A DNA stretch of 64,000 nucleotides from Alsobacter soli (lineage in GTDB: Bacteria; Pseudomonadota; Alphaproteobacteria; Rhizobiales; Beijerinckiaceae), in the NCBI RefSeq assembly GCF_003004785.1, contig NZ_PVZS01000011.1, positions 95,543 to 159,542 on the forward strand, in the 5' to 3' direction. Shown in pieces: positions 1-7,871 of this stretch. Made by a program: the position numbers and the translations under genes. The notes under the pieces were generated by a model. That model was not told the origin of the DNA. It did not search any database and worked only from the letters and a program-made list of their open reading frames with translations. How positions within the stretch are numbered: position 1 is the stretch's first letter; the number at the start of each line of letters is the position of its first letter.

Positions 1-249
1 GTCGGACTCGTCGCGAGCCCCGAGCGCATCGTCCAGATCCGGCAGAACCGGTTGCTGACCCTGAACGCCTCGGACCAGACTCCCTACGTGGACAAGACGG
101 CCGTGACGGAGGAGGTCGCGCTGTCGCGCAAGCTCTGCGCGCGGCACAATTGGCCCATCATCGACGTGACCCGACGGTCCATCGAAGAGACCGCCGCAGC
201 GATCATGGACCACCTCAAGCGCCACCGCCTGCAATTCATCGTGGAGTGA
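1..249 (+). CDS. ppsR: Pyruvate,water dikinase regulatory protein (DUF299/PPSR family), 3' part only
   Basis: The reading frame is open from base 1 and ends at 249, so only the last 82 residues are present. The visible segment ([14 protein letters not shown], then DQTPYVD, then the ending [10 protein letters not shown]) is typical of the C-terminal end of the PPSR family. These are bifunctional serine/threonine kinase/pyrophosphorylases that switch PEP synthase or pyruvate phosphate dikinase on and off; the P-loop and catalytic half lie outside the window. The stop is followed after one base by maf, so the two are probably co-transcribed. In Caulobacter and Rickettsia a member of this family sits next to the replication origin, which fits the following genes. 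Confidence 0.85.
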   Translation, partial: VGLVASPERIVQIRQNRLLTLNASDQTPYVDKTAVTEEVALSRKLCARHNWPIIDVTRRSIEETAAAIMDHLKRHRLQFIVE

Positions 250-250
250 C

Positions 251-874
251 ATGAGCGGCGCCCTTCTTTGGACGGCCGACGAGCCGCTCGTTCTGGCGTC
301 CCGCAGCGCCGCCCGTATCGCCATCCTCTCGGCGGCCGGCATCCCCCTGGAAGCCCTGGCGGCCGATATCGACGAGCGAGCGGCTGAACAATTGGCCCGC
401 GACCAGGGCGCTGACCCCGCTGGGGTGGCCTTGAGCCTGGCTCGCGCCAAGGCTGCTGCGGTGTCGGGGCTTCGTCCCGGGCGTCTCGTGCTGGGCGCCG
501 ACCAGACGCTGGCCTGCGACGGGGCGGCTTTCCACAAGCCGGCTGACAGGGCCGAAGCCGAGGAACAGCTGCGAATGCTGTCCGGGAAACGCCACGCTCT
601 GCGTTCTGCCGCCGCGGTGGTGAAAGATGGCAAGGTGCTGTTCGAAACGGCGTCGACGGCATGGCTTACTGTGCGCGCATTGTCGGAAGGCATGATCGCG
701 CGCTATCTGGACGCCGCTGGAGACGCGCCACTCGCCAGCGTCGGCGCTTATCAACTCGAAGGCCTCGGCATTCATCTGTTCGAGGCCATCGAGGGCGATC
801 ACTTCACGATCCTGGGACTGCCGCTCATGCCGTTGCTCGCCTTTTTCCGCCAGCTTGGGGTCGTCCCGCAGTGA
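251..874 (+). CDS. maf: Maf-family nucleotide pyrophosphatase
   Basis: This 207-residue protein has the usual length and motifs of Maf/YhdE proteins: the N-terminal LASRSAAR phosphate-binding motif at about residues 15-22, IDERA, and GADQTL near residue 78. The family hydrolyses dTTP, UTP or modified nucleotides to monophosphates in the cytosol and is linked to septum-formation control when overproduced. It starts 1 bp after the upstream regulatory protein and its TGA overlaps the GTG start of aroE, so it is embedded in a tightly coupled origin-side operon. The exact nucleotide preference cannot be read from sequence. Confidence 0.92.
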   Translation: MSGALLWTADEPLVLASRSAARIAILSAAGIPLEALAADIDERAAEQLARDQGADPAGVALSLARAKAAAVSGLRPGRLVLGADQTLACDGAAFHKPADRAEAEEQLRMLSGKRHALRSAAAVVKDGKVLFETASTAWLTVRALSEGMIARYLDAAGDAPLASVGAYQLEGLGIHLFEAIEGDHFTILGLPLMPLLAFFRQLGVVPQ

Positions 875-1719
875 CCCGTCCCGAGCCTCGCGCCTGCATC
901 GTTGGGTGGCCCGCCAAGCACTCCCGCTCCCCCTTGATCCACGGCTACTGGCTCAAGACCTTGGGATTGCCCGGATCCTATGGGGTCGAGGAGGTCGCGC
1001 CGGGCGATATGGTGGGATTTCTCCGAACCCTGCAGGCGCGGGGGTATGTCGGCTGCAACGTCACGGTGCCGCACAAGGAGACCGCCTATCGGACCGTCGA
1101 GGTCCTGACGGACCGCGCCCGGGCCTTGCAGGCCGTCAACACGGTCTGGATCGAAAGGGGAGTCCTGCACGGAGACAACACCGATATCGTGGGCTTCCTG
1201 GCCAGCCTTGATGCCGGCGCCCCTGGCTGGGACCGCAAGGCGGCGCACGCGGTCGTGCTCGGCGCCGGCGGGGCGTCTCGCGCCATCGTCGCCGGCCTGC
1301 TGGACCGGGGCGTCGAGTTGGTCACTGTCGTCAACCGGACCCGCGATCGGGCTGAGGCGCTGGCCGAATCCTTCGGGCGCCGAGTTCAGGCCGTTGGTTG
1401 GGAGTCCGTCGGCCAGCTTCTGCCGCCGGCGGACCTCCTCGTAAACACGACCTCGCTCGGGATGAAGGGCCAGCCGCCGCTCGACATAGACCTGGATGGC
1501 CTGAAGGAGAGCGCGGTCGTTACGGACATCGTCTACGTCCCGCTGGAGACGGCTCTGCTGGCCCAGGCACGGTCCAGGGGACACCAGGTGGTGGACGGAT
1601 TGGGCATGCTGCTGCACCAGGCTGCCGCTGGATTCGAGCACTGGTTCGGGCGCCGCCCGGAGGTGACCCCGGAGCTGCGGCAGGTGATCGTAGACGATCT
1701 GGCGCGAGCCCCGGGATGA
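871..1719 (+). CDS. aroE: Shikimate dehydrogenase
   Basis: The 282-residue product carries the shikimate-site motif SRSPLIH, the catalytic lysine in NVTVPHKE, the NTD motif before the nucleotide domain, and the NADP-binding glycine loop GAGGASRA at about residue 131. It reduces 3-dehydroshikimate to shikimate in aromatic amino-acid synthesis. The reading frame stays open far upstream, but the GTG at 871 is chosen: it overlaps the maf stop (GTGA) and places the motifs at normal distances. The stop overlaps the coaE start by 4 bp. The aroA gene of the same pathway is at 36.6 kb. Confidence 0.93.
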   Translation: MTRPEPRACIVGWPAKHSRSPLIHGYWLKTLGLPGSYGVEEVAPGDMVGFLRTLQARGYVGCNVTVPHKETAYRTVEVLTDRARALQAVNTVWIERGVLHGDNTDIVGFLASLDAGAPGWDRKAAHAVVLGAGGASRAIVAGLLDRGVELVTVVNRTRDRAEALAESFGRRVQAVGWESVGQLLPPADLLVNTTSLGMKGQPPLDIDLDGLKESAVVTDIVYVPLETALLAQARSRGHQVVDGLGMLLHQAAAGFEHWFGRRPEVTPELRQVIVDDLARAPG

Positions 1720-2342
1720 CCTTCATCCTCGGCCTGACTGGCTCGATCGGCATGGGGAAATCGGCCACGGCCGGCTTCTTTCGGGAGGCGGGCGTTCCCG
1801 TGTACGACGCCGATGCGTCCGTCCACGAACTGTATCGGGGAGAGGGAGCGCCGTTGATCGAGGCGGCGTTCCCGGGCGTCGTGCATGAGGGCGTGGTCGA
1901 TCGGCAGGAACTGGGTCGCCGTGTGCTGGACGACCGGGCCGCGCTGAAACGTCTTGAGGACATCGTTCATCCTCTGGTGCGCCAGGCCGAAACCCGATTT
2001 CTCAAAGATGCAGCGGGAGCAAGCGCTCCGCTCGCCGTGCTCGACATCCCGCTGCTGTTCGAGACCGGCGGCGAGAGGCGCTGCGACGCCGTTCTTGTGG
2101 TCAGCGCGCCTGCGGCTGTGCAAAAGCAGAGGGTTCTCGCCCGGCCGGGCATGACCGAGGAGCGGTTCGCCGCCATTCTGGCCAAGCAGATGCCTGATTC
2201 GGACAAGCGCGCCCGGGCCCATTGGGTCGTCGACACGAGCCGCGGATTCGAGGAAGCGCGCCGCGGCGTGCTGGGTGTGATTCGGGCCTGCTCAGGCCGC
2301 CCCGGACGGGTGGCTGCGATGCGGTTGAGCCAATCCAGCTAG
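1716..2342 (+). CDS. coaE: Dephospho-CoA kinase
   Basis: The ATG at 1716 overlaps the aroE stop (ATGA) and starts the protein directly at MTFILGLTGSIGMGKS, where GLTGSIGMGKS is the Walker A loop and IG(M)GKS the CoaE signature. The YDADASVHELY and DIPLLFE motifs bind dephospho-CoA. The 208-residue enzyme performs the last step of CoA synthesis. The pantothenate kinase coaA, which begins the same pathway, lies 5.5 kb downstream on the other strand. Upstream in-frame starts were rejected because they would overlap aroE extensively. Confidence 0.93.
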   Translation: MTFILGLTGSIGMGKSATAGFFREAGVPVYDADASVHELYRGEGAPLIEAAFPGVVHEGVVDRQELGRRVLDDRAALKRLEDIVHPLVRQAETRFLKDAAGASAPLAVLDIPLLFETGGERRCDAVLVVSAPAAVQKQRVLARPGMTEERFAAILAKQMPDSDKRARAHWVVDTSRGFEEARRGVLGVIRACSGRPGRVAAMRLSQSS

Positions 2343-2350
2343 GACCCCGA

Positions 2351-3079
2351 ATGAGCGCGCGCGAGATCGTCTTCGATACTGAGACTACCGGGCTCAGCCC
2401 TCTCGGCGGCGACCGCGTCGTCGAGATCGGCTGCGTGGAGTTGCTCAACCATGTGCCGACCGGGAACACGTTCCACGTCTACATCAATCCCGAGCGGGAC
2501 ATGCCGGCCGAGGCCTTCGCCGTGCATGGCCTTTCCAGCGAATTCCTGTCGGACAAACCGATTTTCGCCGCCGTGGCGGAGGACTTCGTCGCCTTTATCG
2601 GCGACGCCAAGATGGTGGCGCACAACGCGTCCTTCGACGTCAGCTTCCTGAACGCGGAGCTCGGCCGCCTGGGGCACGGGCCCATCGTGGCGGAGCGCGT
2701 GGTCGACACGCTGGCCATGGCGAAGCGGAAATTCCCCTTCGCGCCGGCGACCCTGGACGCCTTGTGCTCTCGCTTCGGGGTCGATACGTCCCGCCGCGTC
2801 AAGCACGGCGCCTTGCTCGACGCTGAACTCCTGGCCGAGGTCTACATCGAGCTTCTAGGCGGCCGGCAGGCCGACCTGGGTCTGGTGGCGGCCGGCGTCA
2901 AGACGGCGGTTGAACGGGCCACGATCAGCGTTCGGCAACTGGTGCGCCCCGAGCCTCTCCCGTCCCGCCTCACGGCGGCGGAGCTTGCCGCGCATGAAGG
3001 GTTTATCGCGACCCTGAAAGGCGAGATCGTGTGGAGGCAGTACCTGCCTGAGCCGGAGGCCGCCAAGGAAGCGTCCTGA
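2351..3079 (+). CDS. dnaQ: DNA polymerase III epsilon subunit (3'-5' proofreading exonuclease)
   Basis: Starting at ATG 2351, 8 bp after coaE, the 242-residue protein opens with the ExoI motif FDTETTG (Asp9 and Glu11). It then shows the ExoII region HNASFDVSFLN and the ExoIII motif HGALLDAELLAEVY, which provide the four acidic metal ligands and the catalytic His of a DEDDh exonuclease. The tail after about residue 185 is presumably the alpha-subunit tether. It is the last gene of the plus-strand run from ppsR and is closed by a bidirectional terminator. Confidence 0.93.
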   Translation: MSAREIVFDTETTGLSPLGGDRVVEIGCVELLNHVPTGNTFHVYINPERDMPAEAFAVHGLSSEFLSDKPIFAAVAEDFVAFIGDAKMVAHNASFDVSFLNAELGRLGHGPIVAERVVDTLAMAKRKFPFAPATLDALCSRFGVDTSRRVKHGALLDAELLAEVYIELLGGRQADLGLVAAGVKTAVERATISVRQLVRPEPLPSRLTAAELAAHEGFIATLKGEIVWRQYLPEPEAAKEAS

Positions 3080-3104
3080 GCGCGGCCGCTCGGGCCCAGC
3101 CAAC

Positions 3105-3132
3105 AAAAAAGCCGGCGCGAAGCCGGCTTTTT
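3105..3132. terminator. Bidirectional intrinsic terminator between dnaQ and secB
   Basis: A GCCGGC stem (3111-3116 with 3122-3127) and GCGAA loop is flanked by A6 on the left and T5 on the right, so it works as a rho-independent terminator on both strands. It separates the convergent dnaQ (+) and secB (-). Confidence 0.85.
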
Positions 3133-3152
3133 CACGAGCGAAGCCGCTGGCG

Positions 3153-3638
3153 TCAGGCGTTCGCGGGCTGGCCTTGCCCGACCTCGGCGATGCGCTGGCG
3201 GAACAGCGCCGCGAAATCGATCGGGTCGATGAACAGGGGCGGGAAGCCGCCGTTGCGCACCGCGTCCGCCACGATCTGGCGGGCGAACGGGAACAGCAGG
3301 CGCGGGCACTCGATCATCACGACCGGATGAACGTTCTCCTGCGGAATGTTCTGCACCCGGAAGATGCCGGCGTAGAGAAGCTCGAAGCTGAACAGCAGGT
3401 TTGGAGCTTCGCCGGCCTTACCCTCGAGCGTCAGCTCGACCTCGAAATCCGTCTCGGCGATCTGCTTGGCGTTGACGTTCACCGAGATTGAGATCTGCGG
3501 CGGGTTCTCCTGGGGGGCCAGCGAACGGGGAGCGTTGGGGTTCTCGAACGAGAAATCCTTGATGTACTGGGCCAGCGCGTTGAGCGCGGGCGCGAGATCC
3601 TGCTCGGGAGCGCCGGCGGCGCCGTTTCCGTTGGCCAT
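3153..3638 (-). CDS. secB: Protein-export chaperone SecB
   Basis: The 161-residue acidic protein matches SecB in length and sequence: [13 protein letters not shown] near residue 30 and the second domain with [25 protein letters not shown], a conserved SecB region. It keeps preproteins unfolded and delivers them to SecA. It is transcribed toward the dnaQ terminator and divergently from the Tim44-like gene, with about 200 bp between the two starts that must hold both promoters. This arrangement is common beside alphaproteobacterial origins. Confidence 0.95.
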   Translation of the reverse strand: MANGNGAAGAPEQDLAPALNALAQYIKDFSFENPNAPRSLAPQENPPQISISVNVNAKQIAETDFEVELTLEGKAGEAPNLLFSFELLYAGIFRVQNIPQENVHPVVMIECPRLLFPFARQIVADAVRNGGFPPLFIDPIDFAALFRQRIAEVGQGQPANA

Positions 3639-3839
3639 GGGAAGTCTCCTGCTGGCGCCCTCTCCGGGAGGGCGACGTTGTCCAAGCTGCGGCCGGCTGA
3701 CGACGGCTCTTCGGGTCGCGGGCTAACACGGAATGGGCGCCCCCACAAGGCGGCGTGGGTGGAAGTCGGGCGCGGGAGAGTCCATATAGGGAGGCAGGGT
3801 TTTCGGCGCAGGGCCGAGGCGGCGCGAGACGTTTGGACG

Positions 3840-4547
3840 ATGCAAGATTCCTTTGACCTCACGACCATCATTTTCCTGGCCTTGGCGGTCTTCGTGATCT
3901 GGCGTCTCCGCTCGGTCCTGGGAACGCGCACTGGCGCGGAGCGGCCGCCCATGGTGCGCCGACCCCAGCCGCAGGCGCCGGCGCCTGCCAACGACTCCAA
4001 TGTCGTGCGCCTCGATCGGGCCGCCGACCAGCCCCAGCCTGCGACGGGCCAGCCGGATCCGGACCGATGGAAGGGTTTCGCCGAGGAGGGCACCCCCCTG
4101 GCGGCCTCCTTCGACGCGATCGCCGCCGCCGATGGCGGGTTTGATCCTCGCCAGTTCCGGGAAGGCGCCAAGGGCGCCTACGAGATGATCGTCACCGCCT
4201 TCGCCCAGGGCGATCGGAGGGCACTCAAGGACCTGCTGTCGAAGGACGTTTATGAGGGGTTCGTCAACGCCATCGCCGAGCGCGAAAAGCGCGGGGAGAA
4301 GGTGGAGACCACCTTCGTGTCCATCGACAAGGCGGAACTGGCTGACGCCCAACTGCGCGGCAAGAGCGCCCAGATCACCGTGCGCTTCCTGTCCAAGCTC
4401 ATCACCGCCACCCGCGATCGCGCCGGAACCGTGATCGACGGCGACTCGGCGAAGGTCGTCGACGTGACGGATGTCTGGACGTTCGCCCGCGAGACCGGCT
4501 CTCGCGATCCCAACTGGAAGTTGGTCGCCACCGAAGCAGGTCACTGA
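3840..4547 (+). CDS. Tim44-like (TimA-type) domain membrane protein
   Basis: The product is 235 residues when started at ATG 3840; the upstream in-frame extension is very basic and unlikely. Residues 7-23 (LTTIIFLALAVFVIWRL) form one N-terminal membrane anchor. A proline/alanine-rich linker follows, then a Tim44 fold from about residue 85 (GAYEMIVTAFAQGDRRALKDLL, with the later DVWTFARE segment). Bacterial Tim44-domain proteins have been proposed as ancestors of the mitochondrial import component, but their bacterial role is poorly known. It precedes mltA by 7 bp, so a role at the inner membrane or periplasm is plausible. Confidence 0.85.
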   Translation: MQDSFDLTTIIFLALAVFVIWRLRSVLGTRTGAERPPMVRRPQPQAPAPANDSNVVRLDRAADQPQPATGQPDPDRWKGFAEEGTPLAASFDAIAAADGGFDPRQFREGAKGAYEMIVTAFAQGDRRALKDLLSKDVYEGFVNAIAEREKRGEKVETTFVSIDKAELADAQLRGKSAQITVRFLSKLITATRDRAGTVIDGDSAKVVDVTDVWTFARETGSRDPNWKLVATEAGH

Positions 4548-4554
4548 GCCGCCC

Positions 4555-5757
4555 ATGCCCCGCCTCGTTCAAGCCCTCGCTTTGGGCCTCGTCGGGGCGG
4601 CTGTGCTTGGGACCACGAGTCGTTCAGCTGAGTCTTCCGCCATGCCCGCCGCACCCCCCGCCATCCTTCCGGGCCCCGGCGGATCCAGCCTCGAGCCTTT
4701 GGGCTTCGACGAGATCCCCGGATGGGCCGCGGATGACCACGCCGCGGCCTACTCCACCTTTCTCCGAACGTGCCGGGGCGTCGCGGAACGCGGAGCGGTT
4801 CTTCGACCGGGTACGCCAGCGCCGGGCGCGCTGGTCGCGGTCTGCCGCCAGGCCTTGGCGGAAGGGGAAAAGGGCTCGTCAGCGGCCCGCGCGTTTTTCG
4901 AAAACCGGTTCACGGCCTACCGGGTTCGACCTGCTTCGGGAGAGGGCTTCCTGACGGGCTACTACGAGCCTGAAATGGAAGGCTCGCTGGTCCCGACGCA
5001 AGCCTTTGCGGTCCCCGTTCTGGCCAAGCCCGACGACTTGGTCTCCTTCCCCCAGGGCGGCGTCCCCGGCCTGGACCCTGCCCTCGCCGCCGCCCGCAAG
5101 GCCGGGGACGTCCTCGAGCCCTATCCCGATCGCGCCGCGATCTGGAACGGCGCCTTGTCCGGACGTGGGCTGGAGCTCCTGTATGTACGCGACGAGGTCG
5201 AACTCTTCCTGGCGCAGGTCCAGGGCTCGGCCCGGGTCCGCCTGTCGGACGGCTCCATTCGCCGACTCGTCTATGCGGGTCGGAACGGCCGGCCCTACAC
5301 CTCCATCGGCAAGGTGATCGTGTCCGAAGGACACATGACCCTCGATGAAATGTCCCTGGAGAAGCTGAAAGCCTGGCTCCGCGCCAACCCGGCGGACGCG
5401 CGTCGGATCATGCGCCTCAACCAGTCCTATGTCTTCTTCGCCTTCGGGGAGGGGATGGATCCCGGCGCGGGTCCCATCGGCGCCGCCTCCGTCCCGCTCA
5501 CACCGTTGCGGTCGATTGCGGTGGACCGGACTCTGTGGAGCTACGGCCTTCCCTTCTGGATCGACGCCGACCTCACCTCCGCGACAGGCAAGCCCTTCGC
5601 CCAGCTCATGATCGCCCAGGATACCGGCTCCGCCATCCTCGGGGCCGCGCGGGCCGACATCTTCTTCGGCTCCGGAGCTGCTGCGGGAACGCAGGCCGGC
5701 CTCGTGCGCCATGCGGGTCGCTTCGTGGTCCTCCTCCCACGGGAAGGAGCGCCATGA
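4555..5757 (+). CDS. mltA: Membrane-bound lytic murein transglycosylase A
   Basis: The 400-residue protein begins with a hydrophobic secretion signal (residues 4-20) and contains the MltA core (GYYEPEMEGSL near 140). Its C-terminal 3D barrel contains the acidic motif AQDTGSAILGAARADIFFGSG. It cleaves the glycan strand of peptidoglycan to 1,6-anhydromuropeptides. No clear lipobox Cys is visible near the signal end, so lipid anchoring is uncertain. Its stop overlaps the next gene by 4 bp (ATGA). Confidence 0.9.
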   Translation: MPRLVQALALGLVGAAVLGTTSRSAESSAMPAAPPAILPGPGGSSLEPLGFDEIPGWAADDHAAAYSTFLRTCRGVAERGAVLRPGTPAPGALVAVCRQALAEGEKGSSAARAFFENRFTAYRVRPASGEGFLTGYYEPEMEGSLVPTQAFAVPVLAKPDDLVSFPQGGVPGLDPALAAARKAGDVLEPYPDRAAIWNGALSGRGLELLYVRDEVELFLAQVQGSARVRLSDGSIRRLVYAGRNGRPYTSIGKVIVSEGHMTLDEMSLEKLKAWLRANPADARRIMRLNQSYVFFAFGEGMDPGAGPIGAASVPLTPLRSIAVDRTLWSYGLPFWIDADLTSATGKPFAQLMIAQDTGSAILGAARADIFFGSGAAAGTQAGLVRHAGRFVVLLPREGAP

Positions 5758-6326
5758 ACCACCGCCGTCGCCGCTCCCTCACGAGTGACGAGGTGGCGCT
5801 CTGGGCCCATGTCACCCGCCATGTGAACCCGATGCCCGGTCAGGCCCGGGTGGAGCCGCCCCCCGCGCCAGAGCCGCCGGTTGCGGCCCCAACGCCTGGC
5901 TCCGCCCAGCCGCGCCAGCCTGAAAAACCGGCCCCGAAATCCCCCGCGCCAGCGTTGACCCCGCTTGCGCCGTTGGAGCGGCGACTCCGCCAACGCCTGT
6001 CCCGGGGCAGCCACCCGATCGACGCCGTCATCGATCTGCATGGCATGCGGCAGGCGGAGGCGCATGACGCATTGCGCGGTTTTCTGTACCGGGCCCAGGG
6101 TCAGGGGCACACGGTTGTGCTGGTCGTCACCGGCAAGGGTGGGGGCGCCGTGGACCGAGGAGGCCTGTTCGAGGAACGCGGCGTTCTCCGCCGCATCGTG
6201 CCCCACTGGCTTCGGCTACCCGATCTCCGCACCGTGGTCGTGGGATTCGAGGAGGCCGCGCAGCATCATGGCGGGACCGGGGCGCTCTACATCCGCATCC
6301 GCCGCCAGCGAGGCGGGACGCTATGA
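5754..6326 (+). CDS. Smr/MutS2-C domain protein
   Basis: The 190-residue protein has a proline- and alanine-rich N-terminal half and a C-terminal Smr domain from about residue 80. The two hallmark motifs are present: DLHGM (IDAVIDLHGMRQAEAHDAL) and VVTGKGG. Smr domains act as nucleic-acid nicking or RNA-cleaving nucleases; the physiological target of this stand-alone alphaproteobacterial form is not settled. It overlaps mltA upstream and the HTH gene downstream by 4 bp each, so translation is coupled. Confidence 0.88.
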   Translation: MNHRRRRSLTSDEVALWAHVTRHVNPMPGQARVEPPPAPEPPVAAPTPGSAQPRQPEKPAPKSPAPALTPLAPLERRLRQRLSRGSHPIDAVIDLHGMRQAEAHDALRGFLYRAQGQGHTVVLVVTGKGGGAVDRGGLFEERGVLRRIVPHWLRLPDLRTVVVGFEEAAQHHGGTGALYIRIRRQRGGTL

Positions 6327-6694
6327 CCCCCTTCGGCGCGCGCCTGCGGGAACTGAGGGCCGCGCGAGGCGTCGCCCTCAAGGACATGGCCGCCGCGCTC
6401 GGCGTCACGCCAACCTATCTGTCTGCGTTAGAGCATGGCCGCCGCGGCCGCCCCAACTGGGGCTTCGTCCAGCGCGTGATCCAGTATTTCAACATTATCT
6501 GGGATGACGCCGAGGAGCTGCTGCGGCTCGCCGACCTGTCGCATCCCCGCATCATCGTCGACACGGCCGGGCTTTCGCCAACCGCGACCCGCCTTGCGAA
6601 TCGGCTGGCCCGCACGATCACCACGCTCGACGAAGCCGAGCTCGCCGCCATCGACGCGGTGCTGGACGGCGCCCAACGGCGCGCCCGCGGCTGA
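6323..6694 (+). CDS. XRE-family helix-turn-helix regulator
   Basis: The 123-residue protein has a canonical Cro/C1-type HTH at residues 4-60 (LRELRAARGVALKDMAAAL then GVTPTYLSALEHGRRGRP). The rest is a helical tail with TATRLANRLARTITTLDEAEL that may dimerise. It is coupled to the Smr gene by a 4-bp ATGA overlap and ends the mltA-Smr-HTH unit, an arrangement seen near the origin of other Hyphomicrobiales. Targets are unknown; nothing in the window points to an obvious operator. Confidence 0.88.
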   Translation: MTPFGARLRELRAARGVALKDMAAALGVTPTYLSALEHGRRGRPNWGFVQRVIQYFNIIWDDAEELLRLADLSHPRIIVDTAGLSPTATRLANRLARTITTLDEAELAAIDAVLDGAQRRARG

Positions 6695-6760
6695 CGACGC
6701 CTTGACCCTGGGCTGCCGGTGGGCGAAACGGGCGGCACGCAACTGAAAGGGCCGCCCTCC

Positions 6761-7759
6761 ATGTCCTCTCCGCTCTACGACGTCCTCGGCCTCGGCAACG
6801 CCATCGTGGACGTCCTGGCCCGAACCGACGACGACTTTCTCGTGGCCAACAACCTCAACAAGGGCTCGATGCGGCTCATCGAGGAGGACGAGGCGGAGCG
6901 GTTGTTCAACGCCATGGGGCCCGCCACCGTGATCTCCGGCGGCTCGGTCGCGAACTCCATCGTGGGCGTCGCGTCCTTCGGTGGGCGGGGCGCCTATATC
7001 GGCAAGGTGAAGGCTGACGAGGTGGGCCGGCACTTCACGCACGACATCCGTGCCATCGGCGTGCATTTCCCGACCGCGCCGGCGACGGACGGACCGGCGA
7101 CGGCCCGCAGCTTCATCCTGGTGACGCCGGACGGCGAGCGCACCATGAACACCTATCTGGGCGCTTGCCAGAACCTTCGGCCGGAGGACGTCGATGCCGA
7201 GGTCGTGGCTGCGTCCAGCATCGTCTATCTGGAAGGCTATCTCTGGGATCGTGACCACGCCAAGCAGGCCTTCCGGCACGCGGCGCAACTCGCCCACGCC
7301 GCCGGACGGCGCGTCGCCCTGACGCTCTCCGACAGTTTCTGTGTTGACCGCTACCGGGACGAATTTCTGGACCTGATGCGCACCGGCGCGCTCGACATTG
7401 TCTTCGCCAACGAGAGCGAGCTCAAGAGCCTCTACCAGACGGCCGACTTCGCGACCGCCGTCGCGGCGCTGCGCGACGAGAACCTGCTCGGAGTCGTGAC
7501 CCGCTCGGAAGAGGGATGCCTTGTTGTGACGCGCGAGGAAACCCAGGCGGTGGACGCTTTCCCGATCGACAACCTGGTCGACACCACCGGGGCAGGGGAC
7601 CTGTTCGCGGCCGGCTTCCTGTTCGGGGTCGCCCGAGACATGGATGCGGTCACATGCGCCCGCCTGGGTGGACTCGCCGCCGCGGAGGTGATCCAGCATG
7701 TCGGTGCGCGGCCTGAGGTGCGGCTGCTGGATCTGGCCCGGGACAATGGGCTGATCTGA
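6761..7759 (+). CDS. PfkB-family sugar kinase, probable adenosine kinase
   Basis: The ATG at 6761 gives a 332-residue ribokinase-fold enzyme. It has the N-terminal YDVLGLGNAIVDVLA strand, the di-glycine substrate motif SGGSVANS, and the C-terminal anion hole DTTGAGD with catalytic Asp280 followed by LFAAGFLFG. Close alphaproteobacterial relatives are annotated as adenosine kinase (adenosine to AMP, purine salvage), but fructokinase or ribokinase activity cannot be excluded. It faces coaA; the 112-bp gap between their stops contains the two parS-like sites. Confidence 0.85.
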   Translation: MSSPLYDVLGLGNAIVDVLARTDDDFLVANNLNKGSMRLIEEDEAERLFNAMGPATVISGGSVANSIVGVASFGGRGAYIGKVKADEVGRHFTHDIRAIGVHFPTAPATDGPATARSFILVTPDGERTMNTYLGACQNLRPEDVDAEVVAASSIVYLEGYLWDRDHAKQAFRHAAQLAHAAGRRVALTLSDSFCVDRYRDEFLDLMRTGALDIVFANESELKSLYQTADFATAVAALRDENLLGVVTRSEEGCLVVTREETQAVDAFPIDNLVDTTGAGDLFAAGFLFGVARDMDAVTCARLGGLAAAEVIQHVGARPEVRLLDLARDNGLI

Positions 7760-7768
7760 GGATGCTTG

Positions 7769-7784
7769 CGATTCACGTGAAACA
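7769..7784. other. parS-like ParB binding site 1
   Basis: The 16-mer CGATTCACGTGAAACA matches the bacterial parS consensus TGTTTCACGTGAAACA at 14 of 16 positions, including the whole CACGTG core and the complete right arm. It lies in the convergent gap between the PfkB kinase and coaA, about 7.8 kb from the origin-side window edge. The left arm reads GATTC, so it also contains a GANTC (CcrM) methylation site. Confidence 0.7.
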
Positions 7785-7809
7785 GCGCGAGCCCTTGGCG
7801 GCGCATCTT

Positions 7810-7825
7810 GGATTCACGTGAAACA
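7810..7825. other. parS-like ParB binding site 2
   Basis: The 16-mer GGATTCACGTGAAACA shares 15 of 16 bases with site 1 and 14 of 16 with consensus parS, and lies exactly 41 bp further on in the same orientation. The pair shares the same T-to-A change in the left arm. Two copies in one 112-bp gap argue against chance. Confidence 0.7.
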
Positions 7826-7871
7826 GGGATGAGGGGCCGGGCTACGAGGAGTCGCGCCCTGCCCTGAGCGG

